NCBI GenBank assembly: GCA_036488815.1 | Contig: DASXGX010000143.1 | Span: forward strand, 1-64,000 | Length of the DNA stretch: 64,000 nucleotides | Reading direction: 5' to 3' | DNA from: Roseiarcus sp036488815 | Lineage (GTDB): Bacteria > Pseudomonadota > Alphaproteobacteria > Rhizobiales > Beijerinckiaceae | Shown: piece after piece, positions 44,797 through 52,629 of the stretch | How the letters are laid out: each line of letters starts with the position of its first letter | Position numbering within the stretch: the stretch's first letter is position 1 | Translations under genes and position numbers: made by a program | The notes under the pieces: generated by a model | What the model was told of the DNA's origin: nothing | What the model saw: the letters and a program-made list of their open reading frames with translations, nothing else | The model's database searches: none

Positions 44797-46338
44797 ATGG
44801 CGATTCGGCCGGAATTGCGGCGGCGTTGTGACGTGCTGATCGTGGGGGCCGGACCGACCGGCCTCGTGCTCGCGCTCTGGCTCGTCAGGCTCGGGGTGAA
44901 GGTTCGCATCGTCGACATAACCGAGGGGCCGGGAACGGCGTCGCGCGCTCTCGCGGTGCAAGCGCGCACCCTGGAACTCTATCGCCAGCTCGACCTCGCC
45001 GACGCCGTGGCCGAGAGAGCCTACTCCGCGGTGGGAGTCAATTTGTGGAGCCGCGGGCGCGCTGTTACGCGCATCCCCTTCGAGCAGGTCGGCAAGGCGG
45101 TAACCCCCTACCCCTCGCTGCGAATTTTTCCGCAGGACGAGCACGAGCGCCTGCTCGTCGATAGGCTCGCAGCGTCGGGAGTTGCGGTGGACCGGCAGAT
45201 CGAGCTGGTCGAATTCACACAGGACGCCGCGGGGATCGTCGCCAGGCTGCGGCGCGGCGATGGAGAGGACGAGCTGTGCGAAGCGCTGTACCTCGCGGGA
45301 TGCGACGGCGCGCATTCGCGCGTGCGTGAAATCCTCGGCGTCGGTTTCGGTGGCGGGACGTACCCCCATGTCTTCTATGTCGCGGACGTCGAAGCGGTTG
45401 GGCCCGCGGTCAATGGCGAACTCGTCGTCGACCTCGACGACGCCGATTTCCTGGCGATCTTTCCGCTCGCCGCCGAGCGCCGTATCCGGCTCATCGGCAC
45501 GGTGCGAGGCAAGGCGGCCGAGCGCCCGGAAAGCCTCGGCTTCGCCGACATCAGCCGCCGCGCGATCGAGAACCTCAAGCTGAACGTGGAGACGGTCAAC
45601 TGGTTTTCGACCTACCGCGTACATCATCGCGTCGCCGAACGATTTCGCAGCGGACGCGCCTTCCTGCTGGGGGACGCAGCCCACATTCACAGCCCCGTCG
45701 GCGGCCAGGGGATGAACACCGGGATCGGCGACGCGATCAACCTCGCCTGGAAGCTCAAAGCGGCGCTCAGCCGCCGGGCGCAGGATGGCTTGCTCGACAG
45801 CTTCGAAGCCGAGCGGATCGCCTTCGCCCGCCGGCTGGTCGCGACCACCGACCGCCTATTCACCTTCGTGACGGCGGACGGGCCGCTCGCCAACACGATC
45901 CGCGTCAATGTCGCGCCGATTGCGCTCTCCGCATTGGCGCAATTCGAGGCGTGGCGCGAGTGGCTGTTTTGGACAATCTCCCAGATTGGCCTCAATTACC
46001 GCGGCGGCCCGCTCAGCCTCGGCAAGGCGGGCCGGGTCCATGGCGGGGATCGCCTGCCTTGGGCGAAAGCTGGCAGTGGCGACACATTCCAGACCTTGGG
46101 CGGCCTCACGTGGCAGGCGCACCTCTATGGCGTCGCCAGCGCGGAGCTCGTCGCCTGGTGTCGCGAACGGGCGCTGCCGCTGCACGTCTTTCCTTGGGCG
46201 CCCGCTTACGAACAGGCGGGACTGGCGCTGAACGCGCTCTATCTCCTGCGCCCCGACGACTACGTTGCCGCCGCGGACGAAGCAGCCTCGGTCGAAACCT
46301 TGCGCGCCTACTTCGCCGACCGCGGTCTGACGCCATGA
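44797..46338 (+). CDS. FAD-dependent aromatic-ring monooxygenase-like protein
   Basis: A 513-residue group A flavoprotein hydroxylase of the PheA/TfdB/MhpA type. The dinucleotide fold is VLIVGAGPTGLVLALWL, the middle DG motif is LAGCDGAHSRVREILG and the flavin-binding GD motif is AFLLGDAAHIHSPVGGQGMN. The C-terminal thioredoxin-like domain is partly kept (residues about 400-513). GGGAGG precedes the ATG at 44797, so I reject an earlier ATG at 44755 that overlaps the TPP gene. It probably hydroxylates an aromatic or polyketide-like substrate with NAD(P)H. The substrate is unknown and no ring-cleavage gene is near. Confidence 0.88.
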   Translation: MAIRPELRRRCDVLIVGAGPTGLVLALWLVRLGVKVRIVDITEGPGTASRALAVQARTLELYRQLDLADAVAERAYSAVGVNLWSRGRAVTRIPFEQVGKAVTPYPSLRIFPQDEHERLLVDRLAASGVAVDRQIELVEFTQDAAGIVARLRRGDGEDELCEALYLAGCDGAHSRVREILGVGFGGGTYPHVFYVADVEAVGPAVNGELVVDLDDADFLAIFPLAAERRIRLIGTVRGKAAERPESLGFADISRRAIENLKLNVETVNWFSTYRVHHRVAERFRSGRAFLLGDAAHIHSPVGGQGMNTGIGDAINLAWKLKAALSRRAQDGLLDSFEAERIAFARRLVATTDRLFTFVTADGPLANTIRVNVAPIALSALAQFEAWREWLFWTISQIGLNYRGGPLSLGKAGRVHGGDRLPWAKAGSGDTFQTLGGLTWQAHLYGVASAELVAWCRERALPLHVFPWAPAYEQAGLALNALYLLRPDDYVAAADEAASVETLRAYFADRGLTP

Positions 46339-46372
46339 ATTTCGGTTTTCCGCCAACTTCTTGCGAGCACTG

Positions 46373-48190
46373 ATGGCTGGGCGTATCGAGGACTACGCCG
46401 CCATCGGCAATTGCGAGACGATTGCCCTCGTCGGCCGCGACGGCTCGATCGACTGGTTGTGCCTGCCGCGGTTCGACAGCGGGGCTTGTCTGTCCGCGTT
46501 GCTCGGCTCGCCCGAGCATGGGCGCTGGCTCGTGGGGCCGGCGGACGGTTCAAGCTGCGCCACGCGACAGTATTGCGGCGACACGCTCATCCTCGAGACG
46601 CGGTTCGAGAATGCCGAAGGCGCGGTCACGGTGACCGATTTCATGAGCCGGCGCGACGGCTACGCCGACCTGATGCGTATCGTGCGCGGGGTGCGCGGCC
46701 AGATGGACATGCGCTGGGAACTGGTGGTGCGCTTCGACTATGGCTCCGTCACGCCGTGGACGACGCGCGAGGAGGATGGACGGCTCCAATTCGTCGCCGG
46801 TCCAGACCGGCTCACGCTCGAGACGAACGCGCCGATACGGGGGGAGGATTTCCGCACCCTCGGCGAATTCACCGTTCGCGAAGGCGAGGAAGTCACCTTC
46901 GTCCTCACTTGGCGCCCCTCCTACCGCCCGACGCCGCCGCCGATGGACCCGCGCGAAGCCTTCAGCCAAGTCAAAGCGAACTGGACCGAGTGGGCGCGAC
47001 CGTTCGAACGCTCGAGGCCCTGGTCCGATGCCGTGATGCGTTCCCTCCTCACCCTGAAGGCGCTCGCCCATTGGGAAACGGGTGGCCTCGTCGCTGCGGG
47101 TACGACGTCCCTGCCCGAAAAGCTCGGTGGGCCTCGGAACTGGGACTATCGGTTCTGCTGGCTGCGCGATGCGACCTTCACCCTCTACGCGCTCACCGAG
47201 TCGGGCTTCTACGAAGAGGCGAAGAACTGGCATCAATGGCTGCTGAGAGCCGCCGCCGGGTCACCCGACGATCTACAAATCATGTACGGAGTCGCCGGCG
47301 AGCGGCGCCTTGAAGAATATGAAATTCCGTGGCTGCCCGGGTACGAGGGCGCCGCCCCCGTGCGGGTCGGCAACGCCGCGGTTGGACAACTCCAGCTCGA
47401 CGTCTACGGCGAACTGCTGGACGCCTTTTACGTCGGGCGGCGCGCCGGACTGGCGACGAGCGACGCAAGCTGGGCGCTCGAATGCGCGCTCCTCGCCCAT
47501 CTCGAGACGATTTGGCGCGAGCCCGACGACGGGATCTGGGAAGTGCGGGGCGGCCGCAAGCCCTTCACCCATTCGAGGGTCATGTGTTGGGTCGCCTTCG
47601 ATCGCGCCGTGCGATCGATCGAAGAGTTCGGCCTCGACGGCCCGCTTCAGCGCTGGCGCGACATCCGCGACGAGATCCACGAGGAGGTTTGCCGGCATGG
47701 CTACGATCCCCGGCAGAACGCCTTCGTGCAATATTTCGGGTCTGACGCTTTGGACGCCAGCTTGCTGCTGATTCCCATGGTCGGATTCCTGCCGGCCGAC
47801 GATCCGCGCGTTATGGGCACGCTCACGGCAATCGAGCGCAAGCTTGTGCGAAATGGACTGGTTTTGCGCTACGACACGGGGGCCGGAACCGACGGTTTGC
47901 CACCCGGCGAAGGCGCGTTCCTCGCCTGCAGCTTCTGGCTCGCGGACAATTACATCCTGGCCGGTCGCCTGGAAGACGCGAAGGCATTGTTCGAGCGGCT
48001 CGTGGCGCTCGCCAATGATGTGGGTCTGCTTGCGGAGGAGTACGACCCGCAGACGGGCCGGCTGCTGGGCAATTTTCCCCAGGCCTTCTCTCATCTCGCC
48101 CTGATCAACACCGCCCACAATCTCGCCGGCGGCGTGGGGCCGGTCGAGCTACGCAGCTCTGGCAGCGGCGCGAAGGACAAGTCCGCCTAG
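46373..48190 (+). CDS. Glycoside hydrolase family 15 protein (glucoamylase/trehalase-like)
   Basis: A 605-residue protein. The N-terminal trehalase-like domain begins IEDYAAIGNCETIALVGRDG followed by SIDWLCLPRFDSGA. The (alpha/alpha)6 catalytic part has LGGPRNWDYRFCWLRDATFT (general acid region), VGNAAVGQLQLDVYGELLDA, and EEYDPQTGRLLGNFPQAFSH with the putative catalytic base. There is no signal peptide, so it acts in the cytoplasm. Relatives include mycobacterial GH15 trehalase. Breakdown of trehalose or alpha-glucan within a stress operon fits osmoprotection turnover, but that is inference. Confidence 0.9.
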   Translation: MAGRIEDYAAIGNCETIALVGRDGSIDWLCLPRFDSGACLSALLGSPEHGRWLVGPADGSSCATRQYCGDTLILETRFENAEGAVTVTDFMSRRDGYADLMRIVRGVRGQMDMRWELVVRFDYGSVTPWTTREEDGRLQFVAGPDRLTLETNAPIRGEDFRTLGEFTVREGEEVTFVLTWRPSYRPTPPPMDPREAFSQVKANWTEWARPFERSRPWSDAVMRSLLTLKALAHWETGGLVAAGTTSLPEKLGGPRNWDYRFCWLRDATFTLYALTESGFYEEAKNWHQWLLRAAAGSPDDLQIMYGVAGERRLEEYEIPWLPGYEGAAPVRVGNAAVGQLQLDVYGELLDAFYVGRRAGLATSDASWALECALLAHLETIWREPDDGIWEVRGGRKPFTHSRVMCWVAFDRAVRSIEEFGLDGPLQRWRDIRDEIHEEVCRHGYDPRQNAFVQYFGSDALDASLLLIPMVGFLPADDPRVMGTLTAIERKLVRNGLVLRYDTGAGTDGLPPGEGAFLACSFWLADNYILAGRLEDAKALFERLVALANDVGLLAEEYDPQTGRLLGNFPQAFSHLALINTAHNLAGGVGPVELRSSGSGAKDKSA

Positions 48191-48242
48191 AGCGCGACTG
48201 CTTCGCTGAAGCTGTACGGATCTGCACAGTCGCGGATTTGAC

Positions 48243-48267
48243 GGAACCGCGCCCTATGGGCTGCGTT
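48243..48267 (+). promoter_or_regulatory. Candidate EcfG promoter of the hemerythrin/WFGD-repeat gene
   Basis: GGAAC (48243-48247), 16 bases, CGTT (48264-48267): exact consensus match, 30 nt before the ATG. An inverted repeat CGCGACTG/CAGTCGCG (48193-48234) lies just upstream. Confidence 0.75.
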
Positions 48268-48297
48268 GGTGACCAGAAACGAACGCAGGAGTGCGGC

Positions 48298-49659
48298 ATG
48301 GCGAAGGACGTCGAGAAGCCAGCCCGCGAGACCCAGCAGCAACGATCTGAGACCCAGCAATCGCACCAAAAAGACGGCGGGTCCAAATCGGGTCAGTCCA
48401 AATCGGGGAACGGGTCCAAGGGCGAGAACGAAATTGTTCAATTGATGCGCGCGCAGCACCAGACGCTGGAAAGCGCGCTCGAAAAACGGAACCAAAACGG
48501 GGACCTGGGCTCGGTCGTGAGGGAATTCGCGATGGCGTGGATTCCACACGACGACATCGAAATCGAACTGCTCTATCCCGCGATGGTGTCGGGGGGCGTC
48601 GAGGTCGAGACCCTGGCAGAGTCGGTCATTCGTCACGACATCATCAATCTGGTGCTGGCCGACTTGCTTGGGCAGCCCGAACAGGATTCGGCGCGCGTCA
48701 AGCTCGAGATCTTGGCCGCCGAATACGGCGCCCTGCAGTCCATGGAGGAACGCCTCGGAGACGTGTCCGACCGCGTCGAGTCGGCGGGCGAGGCCTCGCC
48801 CGACCTGCTCGAACGCATGAAGGAGCGACACGAGGCCAGAAAGGGTCGCCTGGAAAGGGCGGGCGATAATCTCGGAGCGGCTCTTGGCGCGCTGGCGTCG
48901 CGGAGCCTCAGCGTCCGCTCGGTGAGCCAGCAATCCCGAAGGGAGAACGAGATGCAGAGAAATCAGAGCTTCCGCGATCGCGACGAGCAGGGCCGGTTCC
49001 TTCCCGAGGAGGAGCGCGGCGGACGTGGCTATGAGCGCGAGTCGCGGGGTCGGTACGAAGACATGCGCGGTCGATACGAAGACGACGATCGCGACGAGCG
49101 GCGGGCCCGCAGCCGCTACGACGAGGACGAACGCTATCGCGGCGAGGAGCAGGGTCGAGGACGCCGCGGCGGCTGGTTCGGCGATTCCGAAGGCCACAGC
49201 GAAGCCGCCCGGCGCGCTTGGCGGAGCGGGCGCCACGGCGAAAGTGGCTGGTTCGGCGACTCCGAAGGCCATAGCGAAGCCTCGCGGCGCGGCTGGCGGA
49301 CCGGCCACCACGGCGAAAGCGGCTGGTTCGGCGACCCCGAAGGCCATTCGCAAGCTTCGCGGCGCGGCTGGGAGGAACGCGAAGGCGACTATCGCCAGGG
49401 CAACGGCGGCGAATCGCGCAGCCGAAGCCGCTTCAGCGAGGACGATCGCTATCGCGGCGGTCGTTACGCCGATGACGAACGCTACCGCGGCCGTGAGGAC
49501 GAGGGGCGCGGACGCGGCCACGGCGGCTGGTTCGGCGATCCCGAAGGCCATTCGATGGCTTCGCGGCGCGGCTGGGAGGAACGCGAGGGTGGCGAGTATC
49601 GCTCCCGCGAGCGCGACGATGAGGATCGCGATCGTCGGCGGTCGCGCTACGACCACTAA
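48298..49659 (+). CDS. Hemerythrin-like protein with disordered WFGD-repeat tail
   Basis: A 453-residue protein. A Lys/Gln/Ser-rich start is followed by a helical hemerythrin-like domain (residues about 40-190; IVQLMRAQHQTLESALEK, WIPHDDIEIELLYPAM, SVIRHDIINLVLADLL, with His at likely metal positions). Past about residue 220 it is highly charged and disordered (Arg/Glu/Asp/Gly/Tyr). Four copies of GWFGDxEGHSxAxRRxW appear, three of them spaced exactly 25 residues apart. AGGAG precedes the ATG. Such repeats resemble the KGG-type motifs of bacterial stress proteins. Oxygen or iron sensing plus protection is possible; the function is unproven. Confidence 0.82.
   Translation: MAKDVEKPARETQQQRSETQQSHQKDGGSKSGQSKSGNGSKGENEIVQLMRAQHQTLESALEKRNQNGDLGSVVREFAMAWIPHDDIEIELLYPAMVSGGVEVETLAESVIRHDIINLVLADLLGQPEQDSARVKLEILAAEYGALQSMEERLGDVSDRVESAGEASPDLLERMKERHEARKGRLERAGDNLGAALGALASRSLSVRSVSQQSRRENEMQRNQSFRDRDEQGRFLPEEERGGRGYERESRGRYEDMRGRYEDDDRDERRARSRYDEDERYRGEEQGRGRRGGWFGDSEGHSEAARRAWRSGRHGESGWFGDSEGHSEASRRGWRTGHHGESGWFGDPEGHSQASRRGWEEREGDYRQGNGGESRSRSRFSEDDRYRGGRYADDERYRGREDEGRGRGHGGWFGDPEGHSMASRRGWEEREGGEYRSRERDDEDRDRRRSRYDH
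49171..49576 (+). repeat. Four in-frame WFGD/EGHS coding repeats
   Basis: Units start at 49171, 49246, 49321 and 49525. The first three have a strict 75-base period (25 residues); the fourth follows an RYRGGRYADDERYRG-type spacer. Each codes GWFGD[SP]EGHS followed by ARR/SRR and a Trp. Confidence 0.9.
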
Positions 49660-49836
49660 GCGGCGCCCCACGGGTGGCGGAATTCGGGTGGGCTGACCGC
49701 CTTCCCGGTTCCCTCGAGAGGCGCGGGCTCCGGTCCGCGCCTCGCTTGCATCGGCGGCGCCAAGGCGGGTTCCTGACGGCGCGACGGTTCGAGGACCCAC
49801 CGGCTCCCCACGCGTCGCGCCAACGAGAAGAAGCGC

Positions 49837-51228
49837 ATGATGCAAGAGACGCAAGATCTGTCGCACGGCGACTCGCTAACGAGCAGCTTCATCGCGGGCT
49901 CGAACGGCTTGGTGGGCCGGCTCCCCGATAACGTCCTTGAGACGCTGCGGCCTCGCATGACCCTCGTCTCGCTCGCGCGGGGCGAATTGATTTGCCGCTC
50001 CGGCGAAGGGCTGGAATCCGTCTACTTCCCCTGCTCGGGCATGATTTCGGCGACGCTCGACGCGACGCGCTCCGCGGCTGAGGCGTATGTGATCGGGCGC
50101 GAAGGTTTTGCCGCGCCGCCCGCGATGCACGCGCTGCGTTGCCCCTATACGTTCACCGTACAGATGGCCTGTTGCGCGCTCGTCATCGACGCCGAGTTCT
50201 TGCGCATGGTCGTCCGGCGTGACCGCATGACCGAGGACATCTTCCATCGCTTCCAGCACGTCCTCCTGCTGCAGGCGGCCTCGTCCGCGGTGGCGCACGC
50301 CACCGAGCGGCTCGAAGCGCGCCTCGCCCGCTGGCTCCTGATGTGCGCCGACCGGGTCGGGCCGCGACTGCCCGTCGTCCATTCCGACATCTCGAGAGCG
50401 CTCGCGGTGCGGCGCGCCGGGGTGACGCTCGCAATCCATATGCTCGAAAGCGAAGGCGCCGTGCGCGCGCGACGCGCGCGCATCGAAGTGCTCGACCGCA
50501 ACAAGCTGCGCCGTCGCGCAGGCCCGACCTACGGGATCGCCGAGGACGAATATGCGCGCCTGATCGGTCGCGAGAACGGCGGCGAACCGAGCTGGGCGCA
50601 CGACCGGATCGAGGCGCAGGAACCGGTGTCGCCAGGAACCTTTCGATGGATCGATTGTTACGCTGGACAGGCCCTGCCGCAAGGCGTTGCAGGGCCCTTC
50701 GAGACACGGAGAGGCGACATGCCCGACACCCCCCTGAAAGATCTGCTCGTTCATGGTCTCAAAGACATGTACTTCGCGGAGAACGCGATCATCAAGGCGT
50801 TGCCGAAGATGATCGACGCCGCCGAAAGCCCGGACCTCAAGGAGGCGCTGAGCCATCATCGCGACGAGACGAACGGCCACGTCGAGCGACTCGAAGAGGC
50901 CTTCCGCGCAATCGACGTCAAGAGCCAGTCGACGCCCTGCGAGGCAATGAAAGGGATCTTGAAGGAAGGCGACGAGGTCGTCGAGAAGTTCGGCAAGTCG
51001 CCGGCGGCGGACGCGGCCATCATATTCGCCTGTCAGGCGGTCGAGCACTACGAGATCACCCGCTATGGATCGCTACGCGAATGGGCCGAGAACCTCGGGT
51101 TCGACGATGTCGCCTCCATTCTGAAAGAGACGCTCGACGAGGAGTACGCCGCCGACGACAAGCTGACCGCGCTCGCCAGGCGAGAGGCTAACCCCGAGGG
51201 CGGCGGCCGCGAAGCACGGGCGCGCTGA
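49837..51228 (+). CDS. Crp/Fnr-family regulator read in frame into a YciF-like (DUF892) domain
   Basis: One open frame of 463 residues. Residues 1-240 are a Crp/Fnr regulator: the cyclic-nucleotide-like beta-roll is VSLARGELICRSGEGLESVY and FPCSGMISATL, a helix follows, and the winged HTH region is HSDISRALAVRRAGVTLAIH and MLESEGAVRARRARIEVLD. Residues 241-294 look non-conserved. Residue 295 onward is a complete ferritin-like YciF domain with its own ATG and ribosome site. No stop codon separates them. I think the regulator gene normally ended near residue 245 and lost its stop, or the tail is genuinely translated. This regulator type often controls stress genes. Confidence 0.72.
   Translation: MMQETQDLSHGDSLTSSFIAGSNGLVGRLPDNVLETLRPRMTLVSLARGELICRSGEGLESVYFPCSGMISATLDATRSAAEAYVIGREGFAAPPAMHALRCPYTFTVQMACCALVIDAEFLRMVVRRDRMTEDIFHRFQHVLLLQAASSAVAHATERLEARLARWLLMCADRVGPRLPVVHSDISRALAVRRAGVTLAIHMLESEGAVRARRARIEVLDRNKLRRRAGPTYGIAEDEYARLIGRENGGEPSWAHDRIEAQEPVSPGTFRWIDCYAGQALPQGVAGPFETRRGDMPDTPLKDLLVHGLKDMYFAENAIIKALPKMIDAAESPDLKEALSHHRDETNGHVERLEEAFRAIDVKSQSTPCEAMKGILKEGDEVVEKFGKSPAADAAIIFACQAVEHYEITRYGSLREWAENLGFDDVASILKETLDEEYAADDKLTALARREANPEGGGREARAR
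50635..50659 (+). promoter_or_regulatory. Candidate EcfG promoter of the YciF-like gene
   Basis: GGAAC (50635-50639), 16 bases, TGTT (50656-50659): one mismatch from the consensus, 59 nt before the ATG at 50719. It lies inside the non-conserved tail of the Crp frame. A perfect hairpin GGCCCTGC/GCAGGGCC (50670-50696) sits between it and the ATG. Confidence 0.55.
50719..51228 (+). CDS. YciE/YciF-like ferritin-fold stress protein (DUF892)
   Basis: A 169-residue protein from an internal ATG preceded by GGAGAGG. Four-helix ferritin-like fold: PLKDLLVHGLKDMYFAENAI, ALPKMIDAAESPDLKEALSH, HRDETNGHVERLEEAF, ACQAVEHYEITRYGSLREWA and LKETLDEEYAADDKLTALA. The Glu and ExxH positions of the di-metal site (EN, DETNGHVE, EHYE, DEEYAADD) are present. 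DUF892 proteins are strongly stress-induced in enterobacteria and rhizobia, and their exact activity is not settled. Its own ribosome site and candidate promoter suggest it is made separately from the regulator with which it shares a frame. Confidence 0.85.
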   Translation: MPDTPLKDLLVHGLKDMYFAENAIIKALPKMIDAAESPDLKEALSHHRDETNGHVERLEEAFRAIDVKSQSTPCEAMKGILKEGDEVVEKFGKSPAADAAIIFACQAVEHYEITRYGSLREWAENLGFDDVASILKETLDEEYAADDKLTALARREANPEGGGREARAR

Positions 51229-51247
51229 GCGCTTCCCCAACCAACGC

Positions 51248-51285
51248 GCGCGCCTGAGCCTCTTCGCTTGGGCGCGCTTTCTTTT
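51248..51285 (+). terminator. Strong intrinsic terminator after the YciF-like gene
   Basis: A 12-bp stem GCGCGCCTGAGC/GCTTGGGCGCGC (two G-U pairs) with a CTCTTC loop, followed by TTTCTTTT. It ends 13 bp before the next ATG, whose ribosome site (GAAGGGAG) overlaps or directly follows the T-run. Confidence 0.85.
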
Positions 51286-51298
51286 GAAGGGAGAAGCC

Positions 51299-51523
51299 AT
51301 GTCGACAGTTGCCTACAAAGTGGAGCCCGTGGGCGGCGAATGGGCGCTGAAACGTGAAGGCCGCACGACTATGACCTATGCGACGCGTTCGGCGGCGTAT
51401 GAAGTCGCCGTAGCGGAAGCCGAAGGCGATTTGCGCGAGGGCCGCGACGTCATGATCGAGGTGCTGTGCGGCGACGAAGTGGCCCAGCAGGACGAGGCTT
51501 CCGCCGGCGCGCGGTCCACCTGA
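51299..51523 (+). CDS. Small DUF2188-like protein
   Basis: A 74-residue protein. The pattern TVAYKVEPVGGEWALKREGR, TTMTYATRSAAYEVAVAEAE is like the short DUF2188 proteins (a two-strand sheet plus helix, often with Trp-x-Val/Leu-Lys). The function is unknown. GAAGGGAG precedes the ATG. It starts right behind a strong terminator, so it depends on readthrough or on a promoter I cannot see. It may be co-transcribed with the mgtC-like gene 19 bp later. Confidence 0.7.
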   Translation: MSTVAYKVEPVGGEWALKREGRTTMTYATRSAAYEVAVAEAEGDLREGRDVMIEVLCGDEVAQQDEASAGARST

Positions 51524-51542
51524 TCCGCGGATCGAGGTCGTC

Positions 51543-52238
51543 ATGCCGGTGACATTGACGTGGCCGGACATTGGCCTGCGCATTGTGCTGACGGTGCTGG
51601 CGGCCCTGGCGATCGGCTTCGACCGTCGCGCGCGCGGAAGGCCGGCGGGAATGCGCACCACCCTGTTGGTCGCGCTGGCTGCGTGCCTCGCGATGATCCA
51701 AACGAACTGGCTGATGAACAGCGTCGGGAAGACGCCGGATTCGTTCGTCGTGCTCGATCTGATGCGCTTGCCGCTCGGCATATTGACCGGCGTCGGCTTC
51801 ATCGGCGGTGGCGCGATCCTCAAGCGTGACGACAGCGTGCTCGGGCTCACGACCGCCGCGACGCTTTGGTTCGTGACCGTCGTGGGGCTCTGCATGGGAG
51901 GCGGACAGATCACGCTCGGCGTGGTCGGCGCCGTGATCGGCGTGATCGTGCTCCGCGGCTTGTATGGCCTCGAGGAGCGCGTTCACCAGGAGCGCGCGTC
52001 GAAGCTCCGCATCAAATGGGGACGCGACGATTTCGACATGATCGCGGCGCTGACTGCGCTCGACGCGGCAGACATGAAGGTCGCCAATTACGCGCTCAAA
52101 CGCGAACCCGAGCAGCACGTGCAGGAACTGCAATGCGAGGTGCGGCGGCGCCGTCTTCCCGGACAATGCGATCTGCCCGCCGCTTTCATCGAGCTGACAC
52201 GCGCGCCAAGCGTTCTCGAATGGGAATGGAAGGACTGA
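51543..52238 (+). CDS. MgtC/SapB-family membrane protein
   Basis: A 231-residue protein with about four to five N-terminal membrane segments and a soluble C-terminal ACT-like domain. Family motifs are AALAIGFDRRARGRPAGMRT, LPLGILTGVGFIGGGAILK and SVLGLTTAATLWFVTVVGLC. The usual conserved Glu in the first motif (GxERE) is Asp here (GFDRR). MgtC proteins aid growth at low magnesium and in acid by acting on other membrane systems. In this setting it reads as part of the stress island. Confidence 0.9.
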   Translation: MPVTLTWPDIGLRIVLTVLAALAIGFDRRARGRPAGMRTTLLVALAACLAMIQTNWLMNSVGKTPDSFVVLDLMRLPLGILTGVGFIGGGAILKRDDSVLGLTTAATLWFVTVVGLCMGGGQITLGVVGAVIGVIVLRGLYGLEERVHQERASKLRIKWGRDDFDMIAALTALDAADMKVANYALKREPEQHVQELQCEVRRRRLPGQCDLPAAFIELTRAPSVLEWEWKD

Positions 52239-52248
52239 TATCGCACGG

Positions 52249-52274
52249 CAGGAACTTTTTCCTGGGCGCTCCGG
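52249..52274 (+). promoter_or_regulatory. Candidate EcfG promoter of the DUF3175 gene
   Basis: GGAAC (52249-52253), 17 bases, GGTT (52271-52274): one mismatch in the -10, 40 nt before the ATG at 52315. It begins 10 bp after the mgtC-like stop. Confidence 0.5.
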
Positions 52275-52314
52275 TTTCATTGGCGAGGGCGATGCGTCTC
52301 TGAAGGAGCCGGCC

Positions 52315-52602
52315 ATGGAAGATCGCAAGCAAAAGCGATGGTCCGCTGAGGCGACGGCGCACTCCGACGCGCTCGACCTCGAGCCGGGTGTCTTCACCAA
52401 GCGCAGCGCAAGCGACATAGCGCGCTCTCTCAAGCATTCGGCTGAGGTCAGCGATCGACGCAAGTCGACGCCTTTCCGCTCCGCCATGTCGATGCTGACG
52501 ATGTACGTCAACCGGGCTGGCGCCAACCTGTCGCCGCAGCGCAAGCGAACGTTGGAACAAGCGAAGATCAAGCTGCGTGAGCTCTTCAAGCGGCCGCGCT
52601 GA
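52315..52602 (+). CDS. DUF3175 domain protein
   Basis: A 95-residue basic protein covering one DUF3175 domain: KRWSAEATAHSDALDLEPGV, FTKRSASDIARSLKHSAEVS, DRRKSTPFRSAMSMLTMYVN and RAGANLSPQRKRTLEQAK. The family is found in soil bacteria with no known function. Its pattern of amphipathic helices with many Arg and Lys suggests nucleic-acid or protein binding, but nothing proves it. It is likely co-transcribed with the SDR gene 27 bp downstream. Confidence 0.85.
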   Translation: MEDRKQKRWSAEATAHSDALDLEPGVFTKRSASDIARSLKHSAEVSDRRKSTPFRSAMSMLTMYVNRAGANLSPQRKRTLEQAKIKLRELFKRPR

Positions 52603-52629
52603 GCGTCGCTCCATTCCAGGAGAAGCCCC

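Noticed and set aside
48193..48234. Inverted repeat CGCGACTG/CAGTCGCG after the GH15 gene as a terminator
   Set aside because: The loop is about 26 bases and no T-run follows; at most it is a weak structure or chance repeat.
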